DNA of 64,000 nucleotides from JAENVU01 sp963765075 (GCA_963765075.1 CAVXVA010000008.1:62001-126000), one strand, 5' to 3'; positions 43,042-51,314 are shown, counted from the stretch's first letter. Notes: generated by a model not told the origin, from the letters alone. A program made the numbers and translations.

Positions 43042-44982
43042 GTGCCGCAACGTCGACGACTCATCCGCGGAGGTGTTGCCCTGGTGGTGGCGAGCCTCGG
43101 GCTGGCCCCGGTCGCGACCGTCGGCGCCTGGACCGGCGACCCCTTGGGTTCGTTCGGGCGATGCGGCCTCGCCAGTCTCGACGTGGTGAGTGGCGAGGCG
43201 AGTGAAGTGTCGGCGGCCGCAGTACAGGCGGACGGCGCGATCCTGGCGGCCGGTAGCGTGGGGAGTCGAGGTCTCGTCCTGCGGCTCCGAGGCGGCGTGT
43301 ACGACACGACCTTCGGGACGACGGGCCGGAAGTACTTCACCTACGACGCCTCCGGCCGGTTCTTCGCCGTCGCGCCGACACTCTCGGGTGGCGGGGTGGC
43401 CGTCGGGAGTCGGACCATCGGCGGCGCGACCGACACGGTGGTGCTCCAGTTCACGAGTTCCGGCGCGGTCGATGCCGGCTTTGCCGGCAATGGACGGCTC
43501 ACGGTCAACGTCGGTGGCGACGATGCGGCCCGAGCGGTGGCATCGTTGGGCGACGGCAAGGTCGTGGTCGCCGGCGATGCGAGCGGTGGCGGCTTCGTGG
43601 CGCGCTACACCGCGGCCGGCGTCGCCGACACGACCTTCTCCACCACCGGGCGCGTCACGAACCTGCCGATGATCGTGCGGGCGATGGCGCTCCGCGCCGA
43701 CGGCGCGATCTACCTCGGCGGATCGACGACGTCGACCCCTTCGGACTGGCGGATCATGCGCCTCAACGAAGACGGGAGTGTCGACACGAGCTTCGGCGGG
43801 AGTTCCGGAGTCACCGTCGACGCGGGTGGCGTCGACGGCATCACCGCCATGGTCCTGAACCCGAACGGGCGGCTCGTCGTCACCGGATTCGGCCACGGCG
43901 CCGCCGGTCACGGCCAGACGATCGTACGTCGGTATCTCGCCGACGGCACCCAGGATGAAACCTTCACCGCGGTGCGCGAATCGTTCGGCGTGGACGACGC
44001 GCCGAGCGCGATCACTCGCCAAACCGACGGCAAGGTGGTCGTCGCGGTCAACTCCGCAGTCGGTTCCGACAACGACATCGTGCTCCTGCGCCTGAACGAC
44101 GACGGCCGGCTCGACTCGACCTTCGGCATCGACGGTGTATCGATCGTCGACGCCGGGCGGCGGGCGGCCGTGAACGCGGTCGTTGCCCCGCCCGGCACCG
44201 GGCTCTACGCACTCGGCGTCGCCCGGCGGGGTTCGGCCTCGGTCGTGGGGGTCTTCGGGTTCCAGCCCGACTCTGCGAGCGGCACGCCCCCGGCCCAGGG
44301 CATGGTCATCGATGGCTTCGGCGGCATCCACAACTTCAGCGCGCAATGCTTCGGTGGCGCCGAGTCGATCCGCGGGACCTCGTACTGGAGGGGCTGGGAC
44401 ATCGTGCGCGGGGTCGCGGTGTTGCCCGGCAGCCAAGGCATCACCGTCGACGCGTTCGGTGGGCTGCACGGCTTTGGGTTCGGTGACGCCACGGGTCCTG
44501 TCCCGACCACCAAGGGCGGACCGTACTGGCGCGGCTGGGACATCGTGCGCGGCGTCGCAGTGGTTCCCGAAGGCACCGGCGGGTACGTGCTCGATGGTTT
44601 CGGTGGTCTCCATGCTTTCGGCATCGGCTCGGCGGCGGCTCCGCCCGCCGTGCGGAACGGCCCCTACTGGATGGGTCAGGACATGGCGCGCGGCGTGGTC
44701 CTGATGCCCGACGGTCAGGGCGGGTACATGGTGGATCGGACCGGCGCCGTGCGCGCCTTCGGCGGCGCGCCGGTCCCGACTGCGGGCGGGAGTCGGTGGC
44801 CCGGCCGTGACATCGCCCGAGGGATCGCCTTGGCGCCGGACGGCAATGGCGGTTGGATCCTCGACCTGTTCGGCGGTCTGCACCCCTTCGGGACCGCCGG
44901 CAACCCGGCTCCGAGCACGACGGTCGGTGGCCCGTACTGGCCGGGATTCCCGATTGCACGCGGGGTCGCCACGCTTCCGTAA
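43042..44982 (+). CDS. Secreted delta-60 propeller protein with FGGLHxFG repeats
   Basis: A 646-residue exported protein. The GTG start follows an excellent AAGGAGG. The signal peptide reads GGVALVVASLGLAPVATVGA. Residues about 40-400 contain delta-60 type repeats (VLRLRGGVYDTTFGTTGR, VARYTAAGVADTTFSTTG, MRLNEDGSVDTSFGG, LLRLNDDGRLDSTFGIDG), expected to form a beta-propeller. Residues about 415-646 hold five repeats of about 47 residues: D-x-FGG-hHxFG, then GxxYWRGWDIVRGVAVxP. This second repeat is common in secreted Acidimicrobiia and related proteins, but its role is unknown. No anchor is visible. Confidence 0.85.
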   Translation: MPQRRRLIRGGVALVVASLGLAPVATVGAWTGDPLGSFGRCGLASLDVVSGEASEVSAAAVQADGAILAAGSVGSRGLVLRLRGGVYDTTFGTTGRKYFTYDASGRFFAVAPTLSGGGVAVGSRTIGGATDTVVLQFTSSGAVDAGFAGNGRLTVNVGGDDAARAVASLGDGKVVVAGDASGGGFVARYTAAGVADTTFSTTGRVTNLPMIVRAMALRADGAIYLGGSTTSTPSDWRIMRLNEDGSVDTSFGGSSGVTVDAGGVDGITAMVLNPNGRLVVTGFGHGAAGHGQTIVRRYLADGTQDETFTAVRESFGVDDAPSAITRQTDGKVVVAVNSAVGSDNDIVLLRLNDDGRLDSTFGIDGVSIVDAGRRAAVNAVVAPPGTGLYALGVARRGSASVVGVFGFQPDSASGTPPAQGMVIDGFGGIHNFSAQCFGGAESIRGTSYWRGWDIVRGVAVLPGSQGITVDAFGGLHGFGFGDATGPVPTTKGGPYWRGWDIVRGVAVVPEGTGGYVLDGFGGLHAFGIGSAAAPPAVRNGPYWMGQDMARGVVLMPDGQGGYMVDRTGAVRAFGGAPVPTAGGSRWPGRDIARGIALAPDGNGGWILDLFGGLHPFGTAGNPAPSTTVGGPYWPGFPIARGVATLP

Positions 44983-45012
44983 CCGCCCCGCGACCCGACT
45001 CGTCGCCCGACC

Positions 45013-45018
45013 TAATGT
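45013..45018 (+). promoter_or_regulatory. -10 box of a probable leaderless promoter (sulfatase)
   Basis: TAATGT is six bases before the ATG at 45025; no ribosome-binding site is present. Confidence 0.5.
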
Positions 45019-45024
45019 CGACGG

Positions 45025-46518
45025 ATGGACTCGCAGCCTCGTCGGAACGTGTTGCTCATCACCGTTGATCAATGGCGCGGCGAGTGTCTCGGGGTCGTCG
45101 GACACCCGGTCGTGCGTACCCCGAATCTCGACCGGCTCGCCGCCGAGGGGATGGTGTTTCGGCGTCACTACGCGCAGGCGGCGCCGTGTGGTCCGTCCCG
45201 GGCATCGCTCCACACCGGGCAGTACCTCATGAAGCACCGATCGCCACTCAACGGGTCTCCGCTCGATGCCCGGTTCACGAACATGGCGCTCGAAGCACGT
45301 GCGGGCGGATATGACCCCGTCTTGTTCGGCTACACCGATGCGTCGCCGGATCCTCGCGACCTCGATGCCGCCGATCCGCGGTTGCGAAGTTACGAAGGCG
45401 TGCTCCCGGGTTACCGGGCGATCGTGGATCTTCCCGAACACGCGACAGCGTGGGGAGTGTGGCTCCGCGAACAGGGCTACGACGTTCCCGCCGACGTGAC
45501 CCGGATGTACGACCCGATTTCGGATGCGCCGGGCGCGCCGGTGGCCTACGCGGCCGAACACACCGAGGCCGCGTTTCTCACGGGTGAGGTCCTCGACTAC
45601 CTGGATCAGGTCGACGACGAGTGGTTCGTCCATGTCGCCTACATCCGGCCGCACCCGCCGTTCGTCGCACCCGAGCCCTACGCGTCGATGTACGACCCGG
45701 CGGAGATGCCGGACCCGATCCGCCGCGACTCGTACTCGGAGGAAGGCGACGCCCACATCGTGCTCGGCGGCGCCCTTGCGATTCCGGGGATCCGGTTCGG
45801 CGACGACCTCGATGCGGTGCGACAGCTCCGGGCCACCTACTTCGGGATGATGAGCGAAGTCGACGCGCAGGTCGGCCGCTTGCTCGACGGGATTCGCGCT
45901 CGCGGCGAGTGGGACGACACCCTGGTCATCCTCACCTCGGACCACGGCGAGCAGCTCGGCGATCACTGGCTGACCGAGAAGCTCGGGTGGTTCGATCAGA
46001 GCTACCACATCCCCTTGATCATCCATGACCCTCGTGCGCCGCACACCCACGGCACCGTGGTCGAGGACGCGTTCACCGAGAACGTCGACCTCATGCCGAC
46101 CGCGTTGGAGTGGCTCGAGCTGCCGGTGCCGATCCAATGCGATGGCCGGTCGCTGGTGCCGTTCCTCCGAGGCGAGCGCCCCGACCAGTGGCGCGATGGC
46201 GCGTTCTGGGAATGGGAGTTTCGCGACCCGATCGGCAAGACCGTCGAGGCGCTGCTCGACATCGACATGGACCAGTGCGCGTTGTCGGTCCTCCGTGACG
46301 AACACGGCAAGTACGTCCACTTCACGCGCCTGCCGCCGCTTTTCTACGACCTCGATCGGGACCCCGACGAGCTCTTCGACCGGGCTGCCGATCCGGAGTA
46401 CGCGGCGACCGTGCTCGGGTACGCCCAGCGCATGTTGTCGCTGCGCATGGAGCATGTCGATCAGACCCTGACCGGACTGGTGGTGACCCCGATGGGGGTC
46501 CTGGACGGACGCGCGTAG
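45025..46518 (+). CDS. Sulfatase / phosphonate monoester hydrolase family enzyme
   Basis: A 497-residue alkaline-phosphatase-superfamily hydrolase. The N-terminal metal site LLITVDQWRGECLG (Asp15) and the sulfatase signature APCGPSRASLHTGQ (Cys55 in C-x-P-S-R) are intact. The cysteine should be converted to formylglycine; the converting enzyme is not in the window. TSDHGEQLGDHW supplies further metal ligands. No signal peptide is present, so it is cytoplasmic. The close family includes phosphonate monoester hydrolases and choline- or arylsulfatases, and the substrate cannot be fixed. The sulfotransferase at 6877 is too distant to be a functional partner on this evidence. Confidence 0.9.
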   Translation: MDSQPRRNVLLITVDQWRGECLGVVGHPVVRTPNLDRLAAEGMVFRRHYAQAAPCGPSRASLHTGQYLMKHRSPLNGSPLDARFTNMALEARAGGYDPVLFGYTDASPDPRDLDAADPRLRSYEGVLPGYRAIVDLPEHATAWGVWLREQGYDVPADVTRMYDPISDAPGAPVAYAAEHTEAAFLTGEVLDYLDQVDDEWFVHVAYIRPHPPFVAPEPYASMYDPAEMPDPIRRDSYSEEGDAHIVLGGALAIPGIRFGDDLDAVRQLRATYFGMMSEVDAQVGRLLDGIRARGEWDDTLVILTSDHGEQLGDHWLTEKLGWFDQSYHIPLIIHDPRAPHTHGTVVEDAFTENVDLMPTALEWLELPVPIQCDGRSLVPFLRGERPDQWRDGAFWEWEFRDPIGKTVEALLDIDMDQCALSVLRDEHGKYVHFTRLPPLFYDLDRDPDELFDRAADPEYAATVLGYAQRMLSLRMEHVDQTLTGLVVTPMGVLDGRA

Positions 46519-46544
46519 GCCCCAAAACCGGGGAAATCCGAGCT

Positions 46545-46560
46545 TGTGATTCCAGTCACA
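46545..46560. promoter_or_regulatory. CRP/GlxR-type operator upstream of the Rpf genes
   Basis: TGTGA-TTCCAG-TCACA is a perfect match to the TGTGA-N6-TCACA consensus of cAMP receptor proteins. It is 242 bases upstream of the Rpf-type start at 46802. It is known that mycobacterial CRP and corynebacterial GlxR control rpf genes, so the site probably does the same here. Confidence 0.75.
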
Positions 46561-46614
46561 AAGTTTTCGGCGACCGGGCGTAGGGCCCCGGCCCCCGGGC
46601 TGGATCGTTCTCAG

Positions 46615-46643
46615 GTTCCAGGAACGAGCTGACAGAATCTGTC
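46615..46643. promoter_or_regulatory. Two short palindromes in the Rpf leader
   Basis: GTTCC-A-GGAAC (46615-46625) and GACAGA-A-TCTGTC (46631-46643) are perfect dyads side by side between the CRP-like site and the gene. They may be operators or hairpins of the long untranslated leader. No factor can be named. Confidence 0.4.
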
Positions 46644-46801
46644 AATTAGCTGGGCGTCGGTCGCACCCCCCAGGTATTCTGCGTGTCCCGAAAGCCCACT
46701 CCATACCTTGTGTGGCATTCGCCCCTTCCCATCCCAGGCTGGCGCCGTCGCGCGCCCGAACGGGTGCGGTCGGGGGTTGGCGGAGTGAAAGGAGTACTTC
46801 T

Positions 46802-47380
46802 ATGAATGGTCGCGCCCTTGCGATCGGCTCAGGACTCCTCGTCACCATGACGGGGACAGCGTTGCTCGGTACCGCTTCGGCGGCGGCGGACGGCGCGGTT
46901 CGGGCGACGGCTCACCCATCGAGCCGTCACACCACGACCTCGGTCGCGCGCCCAACGGCGTTGCCGGCCATCGACCCGGCGATCCGGGCTCGGAGCGAAG
47001 ACGTTGCGCGGGCTCGGTTCTACGAGCACGTCAACCGCGTGAAGTGGTTGGAGGCCGTGGCCTTCAACGAAGCCGCAGACCGAGCGCGTGCGCGCACGGC
47101 GCGTCCGTCGAGTTCGGGCTCGGGCTCGGGCGGCAACGTGCTCGAGTGCATCAAGCACCGCGAGAGTCGCGGTCAGTACGACGTCGTCAACACGTCGTCG
47201 GGCGCCGGTGGCGCGTATCAGTTCATGCCAGGAACTTGGGACAACAACGCCCGGTCCGCCGGCCGTGCCGACCTCGTCGGGGTGCACCCGTCGAACGCCG
47301 GTGCCGCCGACCAGGACGCGATGGCGCAGTACCTGCTCTCGACCCAAGGCCTGCGACCCTGGGGAGGCGTTTGTGGTTGA
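46802..47380 (+). CDS. Secreted transglycosylase-like (Rpf-type) protein
   Basis: A 192-residue exported protein. AAAGGAG lies nine bases before ATG 46802. The signal peptide (LAIGSGLLVTMTGTALLGTA) is cleaved near ASAAA. A helical linker rich in Arg and Ala leads to a C-terminal lysozyme-like domain from about residue 108: VLECIKHRESRGQYDVVN, with the probable catalytic Glu in HRESRG, then GAGGAYQFMPGTWDNNAR and LLSTQGLRPWGGVCG. Such domains cut peptidoglycan and support resuscitation from dormancy. It overlaps the next gene by eight bases, so the pair is co-translated. Control by a CRP-type regulator is suggested by the upstream operator. Confidence 0.85.
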   Translation: MNGRALAIGSGLLVTMTGTALLGTASAAADGAVRATAHPSSRHTTTSVARPTALPAIDPAIRARSEDVARARFYEHVNRVKWLEAVAFNEAADRARARTARPSSSGSGSGGNVLECIKHRESRGQYDVVNTSSGAGGAYQFMPGTWDNNARSAGRADLVGVHPSNAGAADQDAMAQYLLSTQGLRPWGGVCG

Positions 47381-47903
47381 TCACACTCATCGGGCGCGAT
47401 CACGGATTCGGATCGTCGTCGCGGGTTCGCTCGTCGGCGTGGTCGGCCTGAGTGGCGTGGGAGTGGCTTTCGCGGCCGACCGCGACACCTCGGCCTCCAA
47501 CCGCAAGGAGAAGGTGGCGCGCGAGGCGTCGGCCGTTCCGATCGACGCCGCGCTCGTGTCGAAGGCACGGGTCGAGGCCGAAGAGAAGGTCCGAGTCGCG
47601 GTGCTGCAGAACGAACTCAACGCGCAGGCGATCTGGTACGCGGCGGCGAGCGAGAAGCTGCGCCAGAAGACCAACGTCAACTGGGACGGCATCGCTCGCT
47701 GCGAGACCGGGGGCAACTGGTCGATGCAGGGTCCGAGATTCTCGGGCGGCGTCGGCTTCTACAACGGCACCTGGACCGGTTTCGGCGGTCGTGAGTTCGC
47801 GCCCAACGCCGGCATGGCGTCGCGGGAGGAGCAGATCGTCGTGGCCGAGCGCGTCTACGCCCGCCACGGGCTGACCGGTTGGGGTTGCCGCGCGTACGGG
47901 TAG
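47373..47903 (+). CDS. Resuscitation-promoting factor-like transglycosylase
   Basis: A 176-residue exported protein starting at GTG 47373, which follows GGGGAGGCG and overlaps the previous stop. Signal peptide IVVAGSLVGVVGLSGVGVAF, cleavage near AFA-AD. Residues about 40-100 are a charged helical linker. The C-terminal domain is a good Rpf match: VNWDGIARCETGGNWSM contains the catalytic Glu and the first cysteine, GGVGFYNGTWTGFGGREFAP aligns with the family core, and GLTGWGCRAYG brings the second cysteine for the disulfide. It would cleave peptidoglycan glycan strands in the wall. Two non-identical lytic domains from overlapping genes suggest a joint role. Confidence 0.92.
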   Translation: MVDHTHRARSRIRIVVAGSLVGVVGLSGVGVAFAADRDTSASNRKEKVAREASAVPIDAALVSKARVEAEEKVRVAVLQNELNAQAIWYAAASEKLRQKTNVNWDGIARCETGGNWSMQGPRFSGGVGFYNGTWTGFGGREFAPNAGMASREEQIVVAERVYARHGLTGWGCRAYG

Positions 47904-48122
47904 CCCGCACCTCGCGGCACTACGTTCCGATCCATCGACACGAACCCCGCCGATCCTGCCGACCTCGTTCTCGGTGCCTTCAGCTCGACGCCCCCATGGA
48001 TTGTCGACCCTGACGATCTGCCCTGGCGGCGCGGACTGGACGGCGTCCGGGCGCGGACGCGGGCGGGGCTCGGTCCGCTGACGACCCCCCCGCGCTTCCC
48101 CCCACTGCGGCGGGGGCTGCGC

Positions 48123-49534
48123 GTGGTCTCCTCGGTGGGTTGGGCGCTGACCGGTTGGTATCTGCGTGAGCGCGGGACCGATCGATCCCGGTCCGGCGTG
48201 TCGGCCCGGTTGCGGAAGAGCTTCGAGGGCCTCGGCCCGACCTACGTCAAGCTCGGCCAGATTGTGTCGGGCGGCGATGGACTGTTCCCGGAGGAACTCG
48301 TCAGCGAGTTCAAGTTGCTGCGCGACCAGGTTCCGGCCGCGCCGTTCGCGTCGGTGCGGGCCATCGTCGAGACCGAACTCGGCCAACCGATCGAGGCCGT
48401 GTTCTCGTCCTTCGACGTCGAACCGCTGGCCGCCGCATCGATTGCCCAAGTACATGCGGCGACGCTGCTGACCGGCGAGGCCGTCGTCGTCAAGGTGCAA
48501 CGAGCCACGGTCGCGCGCCGGGTGCGTCAAGACCTGCGGGCGTTGGCGTGGCTCGGGCCCCGGATGGTCGGACGGATTCCGGTCGCCGCACTGGCCAACC
48601 CGCCGGCCTTGGTCGAGCTGTTCGCCGAGACCATCGTCGAGGAACTCGACTTCCGACTCGAAGCCGAGAACATGCTCGACGTTGCCGGCGCGATGGCGAA
48701 GATCGGAATCCGGGAGACGGTGGTGCCGCGCCCGCATCCGCGCCTCGTGACGCGACGCGTGCTCGTGATGGAGCGGCTCGCGGGCTACAACTTCGACGAC
48801 GTCGAGGGCATGCGCGCCGCCGGTATCGACACCAACGCGTTGTTGCGATCCGGGCTCATCTCGTTCCTCGAAGGCGCCCTCGTCCACGGCGTCTTCCACG
48901 GCGACCTGCACGGCGGGAACTTGTTCGGCATGCCCGACGGTCGAACCGCGCTCCTCGATTTCGGGATCACCGGCCGCCTCGACGAGCGGAAGCGCCGAGC
49001 CTTCCTGCAACTCCTCGTGCTGGGGAGCACCGGCGATGTCCGCGGGCAGTTGGCGGCGCTGCGGGATCTCGGCGCGTTCCCCCCGACACCGATCTCGATG
49101 CGGTGATCGCCGACCTCGGGCTCGATCAGCCGGTCAAGGACCCGACGCTCATGAGTGCCGACGAACTCGTCGGTGAACTGCGCGACCTCACGAAGAAGCT
49201 GCTCGAGTACGGCGCCCGAGCACCCAAGGAACTCATGCTGTTCGTGAAGAACATGATGTTCCTCGACGGCGCAACGGCGACCCTCGCACCCGACCTCGAC
49301 ATCCTCGGCGAGATCGCTCACGTGTACCTCTACTTCCAGGCGCAGTACGGGGATCAGATCGCGCAGGACCTCGGCCTGGAGGCCGCGCCGGACCTCGATC
49401 TGGCGTCGGTCAAGGCCAGCCTCGGCGTCGGACCGGAGTGGGGCGACTCGCTCACCTACGCCGAAGTACGGGAACGCCGCGAGCTGATCCGCTCCCGCAT
49501 GCAAGCGCGCCAACGCCGCAAGGGTTCGGGATAG
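48123..49534 (+). CDS. ABC1/UbiB (AarF) family kinase-like protein, single frameshift
   Basis: An atypical protein-kinase-like ATPase, related to UbiB and plant ABC1K proteins involved in quinone or prenyl-lipid metabolism. Seen: the family's K-x-G-Q in YVKLGQIVSGGDGLFPEEL, AAASIAQVHAATL, VVVKVQRATV, catalytic loop FHGDLHGGNLFG and DFG in LLDFGITGRLDE. After ALRDLGAFP the frame ends at 49106, but LDAVIADLGLDQPVKDPT continues one base away, across a run of six cytosines at 49079-49084, to TAG 49532-49534. GTG 48123 is the first usual start. However, the same frame is protein-like back to about 47930 (TPPWIVDPDDLPWRRGLDGV), so the true start may be upstream. Confidence 0.82.
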
Positions 49535-49535
49535 A

Positions 49536-49541
49536 TACGCT
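49536..49541 (+). promoter_or_regulatory. -10 box of a probable leaderless promoter (fpg)
   Basis: TACGCT ends six bases before ATG 49548. There is no ribosome-binding site, although read-through from ubiB 13 bases upstream is also possible. Confidence 0.4.
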
Positions 49542-49547
49542 CCGGTC

Positions 49548-50387
49548 ATGCCCGAGTTGCCGGAGATGCAGGCCCTCGGCGAACGCCTCGAAGAGTTTCT
49601 CGAAGGTGCCACGTTCGTCGGCGTTGATCCCCTCGGTTTCTCGGCGCTGAAGACGGTGACCCCGGCCCCCGACGCGCTCGTGGGTTCCCGCCTCACGGGG
49701 GTCACCCGTCGGGCGAAGTATCTCCGCTTGGTCACCGACTCCGATCTGGCGATCGTGTTCCACCTCTCCCAGGCGGGTCGGCTCGACGTCGAGACGCCGA
49801 CCAAGAAGACGAAGCCGAAGGGCGCGGCGGTCCGATTCCGATTCGACGACGACCGCGCGGTGCTCATTCGCGAACACGGTCATGAACGCAAGGTCGCCTG
49901 GTGGGTGCTCGCGGCCGACGACGAAGGTCCGACGGTCGGACTCGGGCCCGAACCCGACTCCGACGAGTTCGAGACGCTGCTCCTCACCTCGACCGACAAG
50001 CGTCGTATCCACACCTTCCTGCGCGACCAGCGCACCGTCGCCGGCATCGGGCGGGGATACGCCAACGACGCTCTCCACCGCGCGCACGTGTCGCCGTACG
50101 CGACCCTGGCCAAGATGGATCCCGAGGCTCGCCGGCGTCTCGTCGATGCGATTCGCGTGACCATGACCGAGGCGCTCGCCACCGAACGGGAACGCCGAGG
50201 CGGATTGTCCGAACCGAAGCTGGGTGATCGCTTCCGCGTGCACAACCGTCATGGGCTGCCCTGCCCCGAGTGCCAGACACCAATGCGGCGGGTGTCGTTT
50301 GAAAGCCACGAGATCACGTACTGCCCGACGTGTCAGACCGACGGCAAGATCCTCGCCGACCGCCGCATGTCGCGGCTCGTCAAGTAG
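49548..50387 (+). CDS. Fpg/Nei-family DNA glycosylase
   Basis: A 279-residue base-excision repair enzyme. It starts MPELPEMQALGERL, where the mature N-terminal proline is the nucleophile and Glu3 the acid. The helix-two-turn-helix region AGIGRGYANDALHRAHVSPY (about 164-183) and a C-terminal CPECQ/CPTCQ zinc finger (about 240-265) are intact, followed by DRRMSRLVK. It removes oxidised bases and cleaves the abasic site. Actinobacteria carry several Fpg/Nei paralogues, so the exact substrate (8-oxoguanine or oxidised pyrimidine) is open. The length is normal. Confidence 0.93.
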   Translation: MPELPEMQALGERLEEFLEGATFVGVDPLGFSALKTVTPAPDALVGSRLTGVTRRAKYLRLVTDSDLAIVFHLSQAGRLDVETPTKKTKPKGAAVRFRFDDDRAVLIREHGHERKVAWWVLAADDEGPTVGLGPEPDSDEFETLLLTSTDKRRIHTFLRDQRTVAGIGRGYANDALHRAHVSPYATLAKMDPEARRRLVDAIRVTMTEALATERERRGGLSEPKLGDRFRVHNRHGLPCPECQTPMRRVSFESHEITYCPTCQTDGKILADRRMSRLVK

Positions 50388-50408
50388 CACTCGGTTGCCG
50401 AGGGCCGG

Positions 50409-50897
50409 TCAGGACATCAGCGTGACCAGTTGGTCGAGGGCAGCTCCCCAACCCTCGGCGAAGCCCATGTCGGAATGCTGCGAGCACGCGCCCTCGTCGG
50501 CATGCATTGCGATTGCTCGGTAGTGGGTGCCACCGTCAGGTGCCGCTTCGATCTCGATCCGGGCGGTCATCGCGAGGTCGCCGGCTCCAGTGGTCGGGGC
50601 GACCGGGCGGAAGTCCTCGGTCATCACGCTGGTGAACACGAGCAGTCGGCTCGGTTCGACCTGGAGGTAGCAGCCCGAGTTTGGATACCGATCACCGTCC
50701 GGGGATTCCATCGTCGTGACGTAGCGGCCACCCGGTCGCACGTCGATGTCGGCGGCGACCGTCTTCCAGGGTGCCGGTGTGAACCATTGCATCAAGAGTT
50801 CCGGCTGGGTCCAGGCGGCCCAGACCCGCGCCGGTGGCACCGGGATCGTGCGCTCGAGGACGAGGTCGAGCGCAGGGTTGGGGGTGAAGTGGCTCAT
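50409..50897 (-). CDS. SRPBCC (AHSA1-like) domain protein
   Basis: A 162-residue protein with one Activator-of-Hsp90-homologue-like SRPBCC fold. Typical features are LVLERTIPVPPARVWAAWTQ near the N-terminus, LLMQWFTPAPWKT, RPGGRYVTTM and a C-terminal helix MGFAEGWGAALDQLVTLM. Such proteins bind small hydrophobic ligands and often follow an ArsR regulator in one operon, as here. The ATG at 50897 overlaps the ArsR stop by four bases (ATGA), so the two are coupled. The ligand is unknown. Confidence 0.9.
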   Translation of the reverse strand: MSHFTPNPALDLVLERTIPVPPARVWAAWTQPELLMQWFTPAPWKTVAADIDVRPGGRYVTTMESPDGDRYPNSGCYLQVEPSRLLVFTSVMTEDFRPVAPTTGAGDLAMTARIEIEAAPDGGTHYRAIAMHADEGACSQHSDMGFAEGWGAALDQLVTLMS

Positions 50898-51247
50898 GGT
50901 GCTCCTTGCCGGTGGTCGGTCGTGATCATCAGATGGTGCAGTTGGTCGAGTCGGCGTTCCCAGTGGTTGCGAAACTCCGCGAGCCATGCCGACGCGAGCT
51001 GTAACGAACCGGGCGCGAGTTGGTACGTGCGGGCGCGTCCACGTTTGTGGGACGTCACGATCGCGGCGCGCTCCAGGACACCCATGTGTTGCATGAACGA
51101 CGGGAGTGCCATGGCGTAGGGCTTCGCCAGCTCGCTGGCCGTCGCCGGCGCGACGCTCAATCGCTCGACGACCGCGAGACGAGTCGCGTCCGACAACGCA
51201 TGGAAGATCTCCGGGAGCGCGGGGTCAACGGTGTGAGACTTAGGCAT
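50894..51247 (-). CDS. ArsR-family transcriptional regulator
   Basis: A 117-residue winged-helix repressor: FHALSDATRLAVVERLSVA (helices 1-2), ATASELAKPYAMALPSFMQH (helix-turn-helix) and LERAAIVTSHKRGRARTYQL (wing). The metal-binding CxC motif of classic ArsR is missing, so it belongs to the group that senses other signals and pairs with SRPBCC proteins. ATG 51247 lies inside a perfect 16-base palindrome, with TATAGT seven bases upstream, so a leaderless and autoregulated transcript is likely. An IS110 element lies just upstream. Confidence 0.9.
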   Translation of the reverse strand: MPKSHTVDPALPEIFHALSDATRLAVVERLSVAPATASELAKPYAMALPSFMQHMGVLERAAIVTSHKRGRARTYQLAPGSLQLASAWLAEFRNHWERRLDQLHHLMITTDHRQGAP

Positions 51248-51255
51248 ATGCCTAA
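51240..51255. promoter_or_regulatory. Palindromic operator over the ArsR start codon
   Basis: TTAGGCATATGCCTAA is a perfect 16-base palindrome whose ATG is the start codon of the ArsR gene. It adjoins the -10 box at 51255-51260. Binding here would block initiation, the usual autorepression of ArsR proteins. Confidence 0.7.
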
Positions 51256-51260
51256 CTATA
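51255..51260 (-). promoter_or_regulatory. -10 box of the arsR-SRPBCC operon
   Basis: On the minus strand the bases read TATAGT, seven bases before ATG 51247, the same leaderless spacing as in other genes of this window. Confidence 0.55.
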
Positions 51261-51284
51261 TGGCATCGCCGGGAATGGACCGCA

Positions 51285-51314
51285 GCGGTGGCCGTCTCAA
51301 AACTCGGCCACCGC
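51285..51314. terminator. Ten-base-stem hairpin between IS110 and arsR
   Basis: GCGGTGGCCG and CGGCCACCGC form a perfect ten-base stem with a ten-base TCTCAAAACT loop. It could end transcription from the transposase or be the structured target beside which the element inserted. Confidence 0.5.

Noticed and set aside
42874..46455. An 1193-codon minus-strand frame across the propeller and sulfatase genes
   Set aside because: It spans two genes with clear motifs on the plus strand and has shadow composition.
46561..46801. A c-di-AMP (ydaO/yuaA) riboswitch in the Rpf leader
   Set aside because: The position would be typical, but I could not align the conserved core bases with confidence. An Rfam RF00379 scan would settle it.
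50894..51247. ArsR gene as an arsenic or metal resistance regulator
   Set aside because: The metal-binding CxC motif is absent and no arsenic or metal transport gene is nearby; it pairs with an SRPBCC protein instead.
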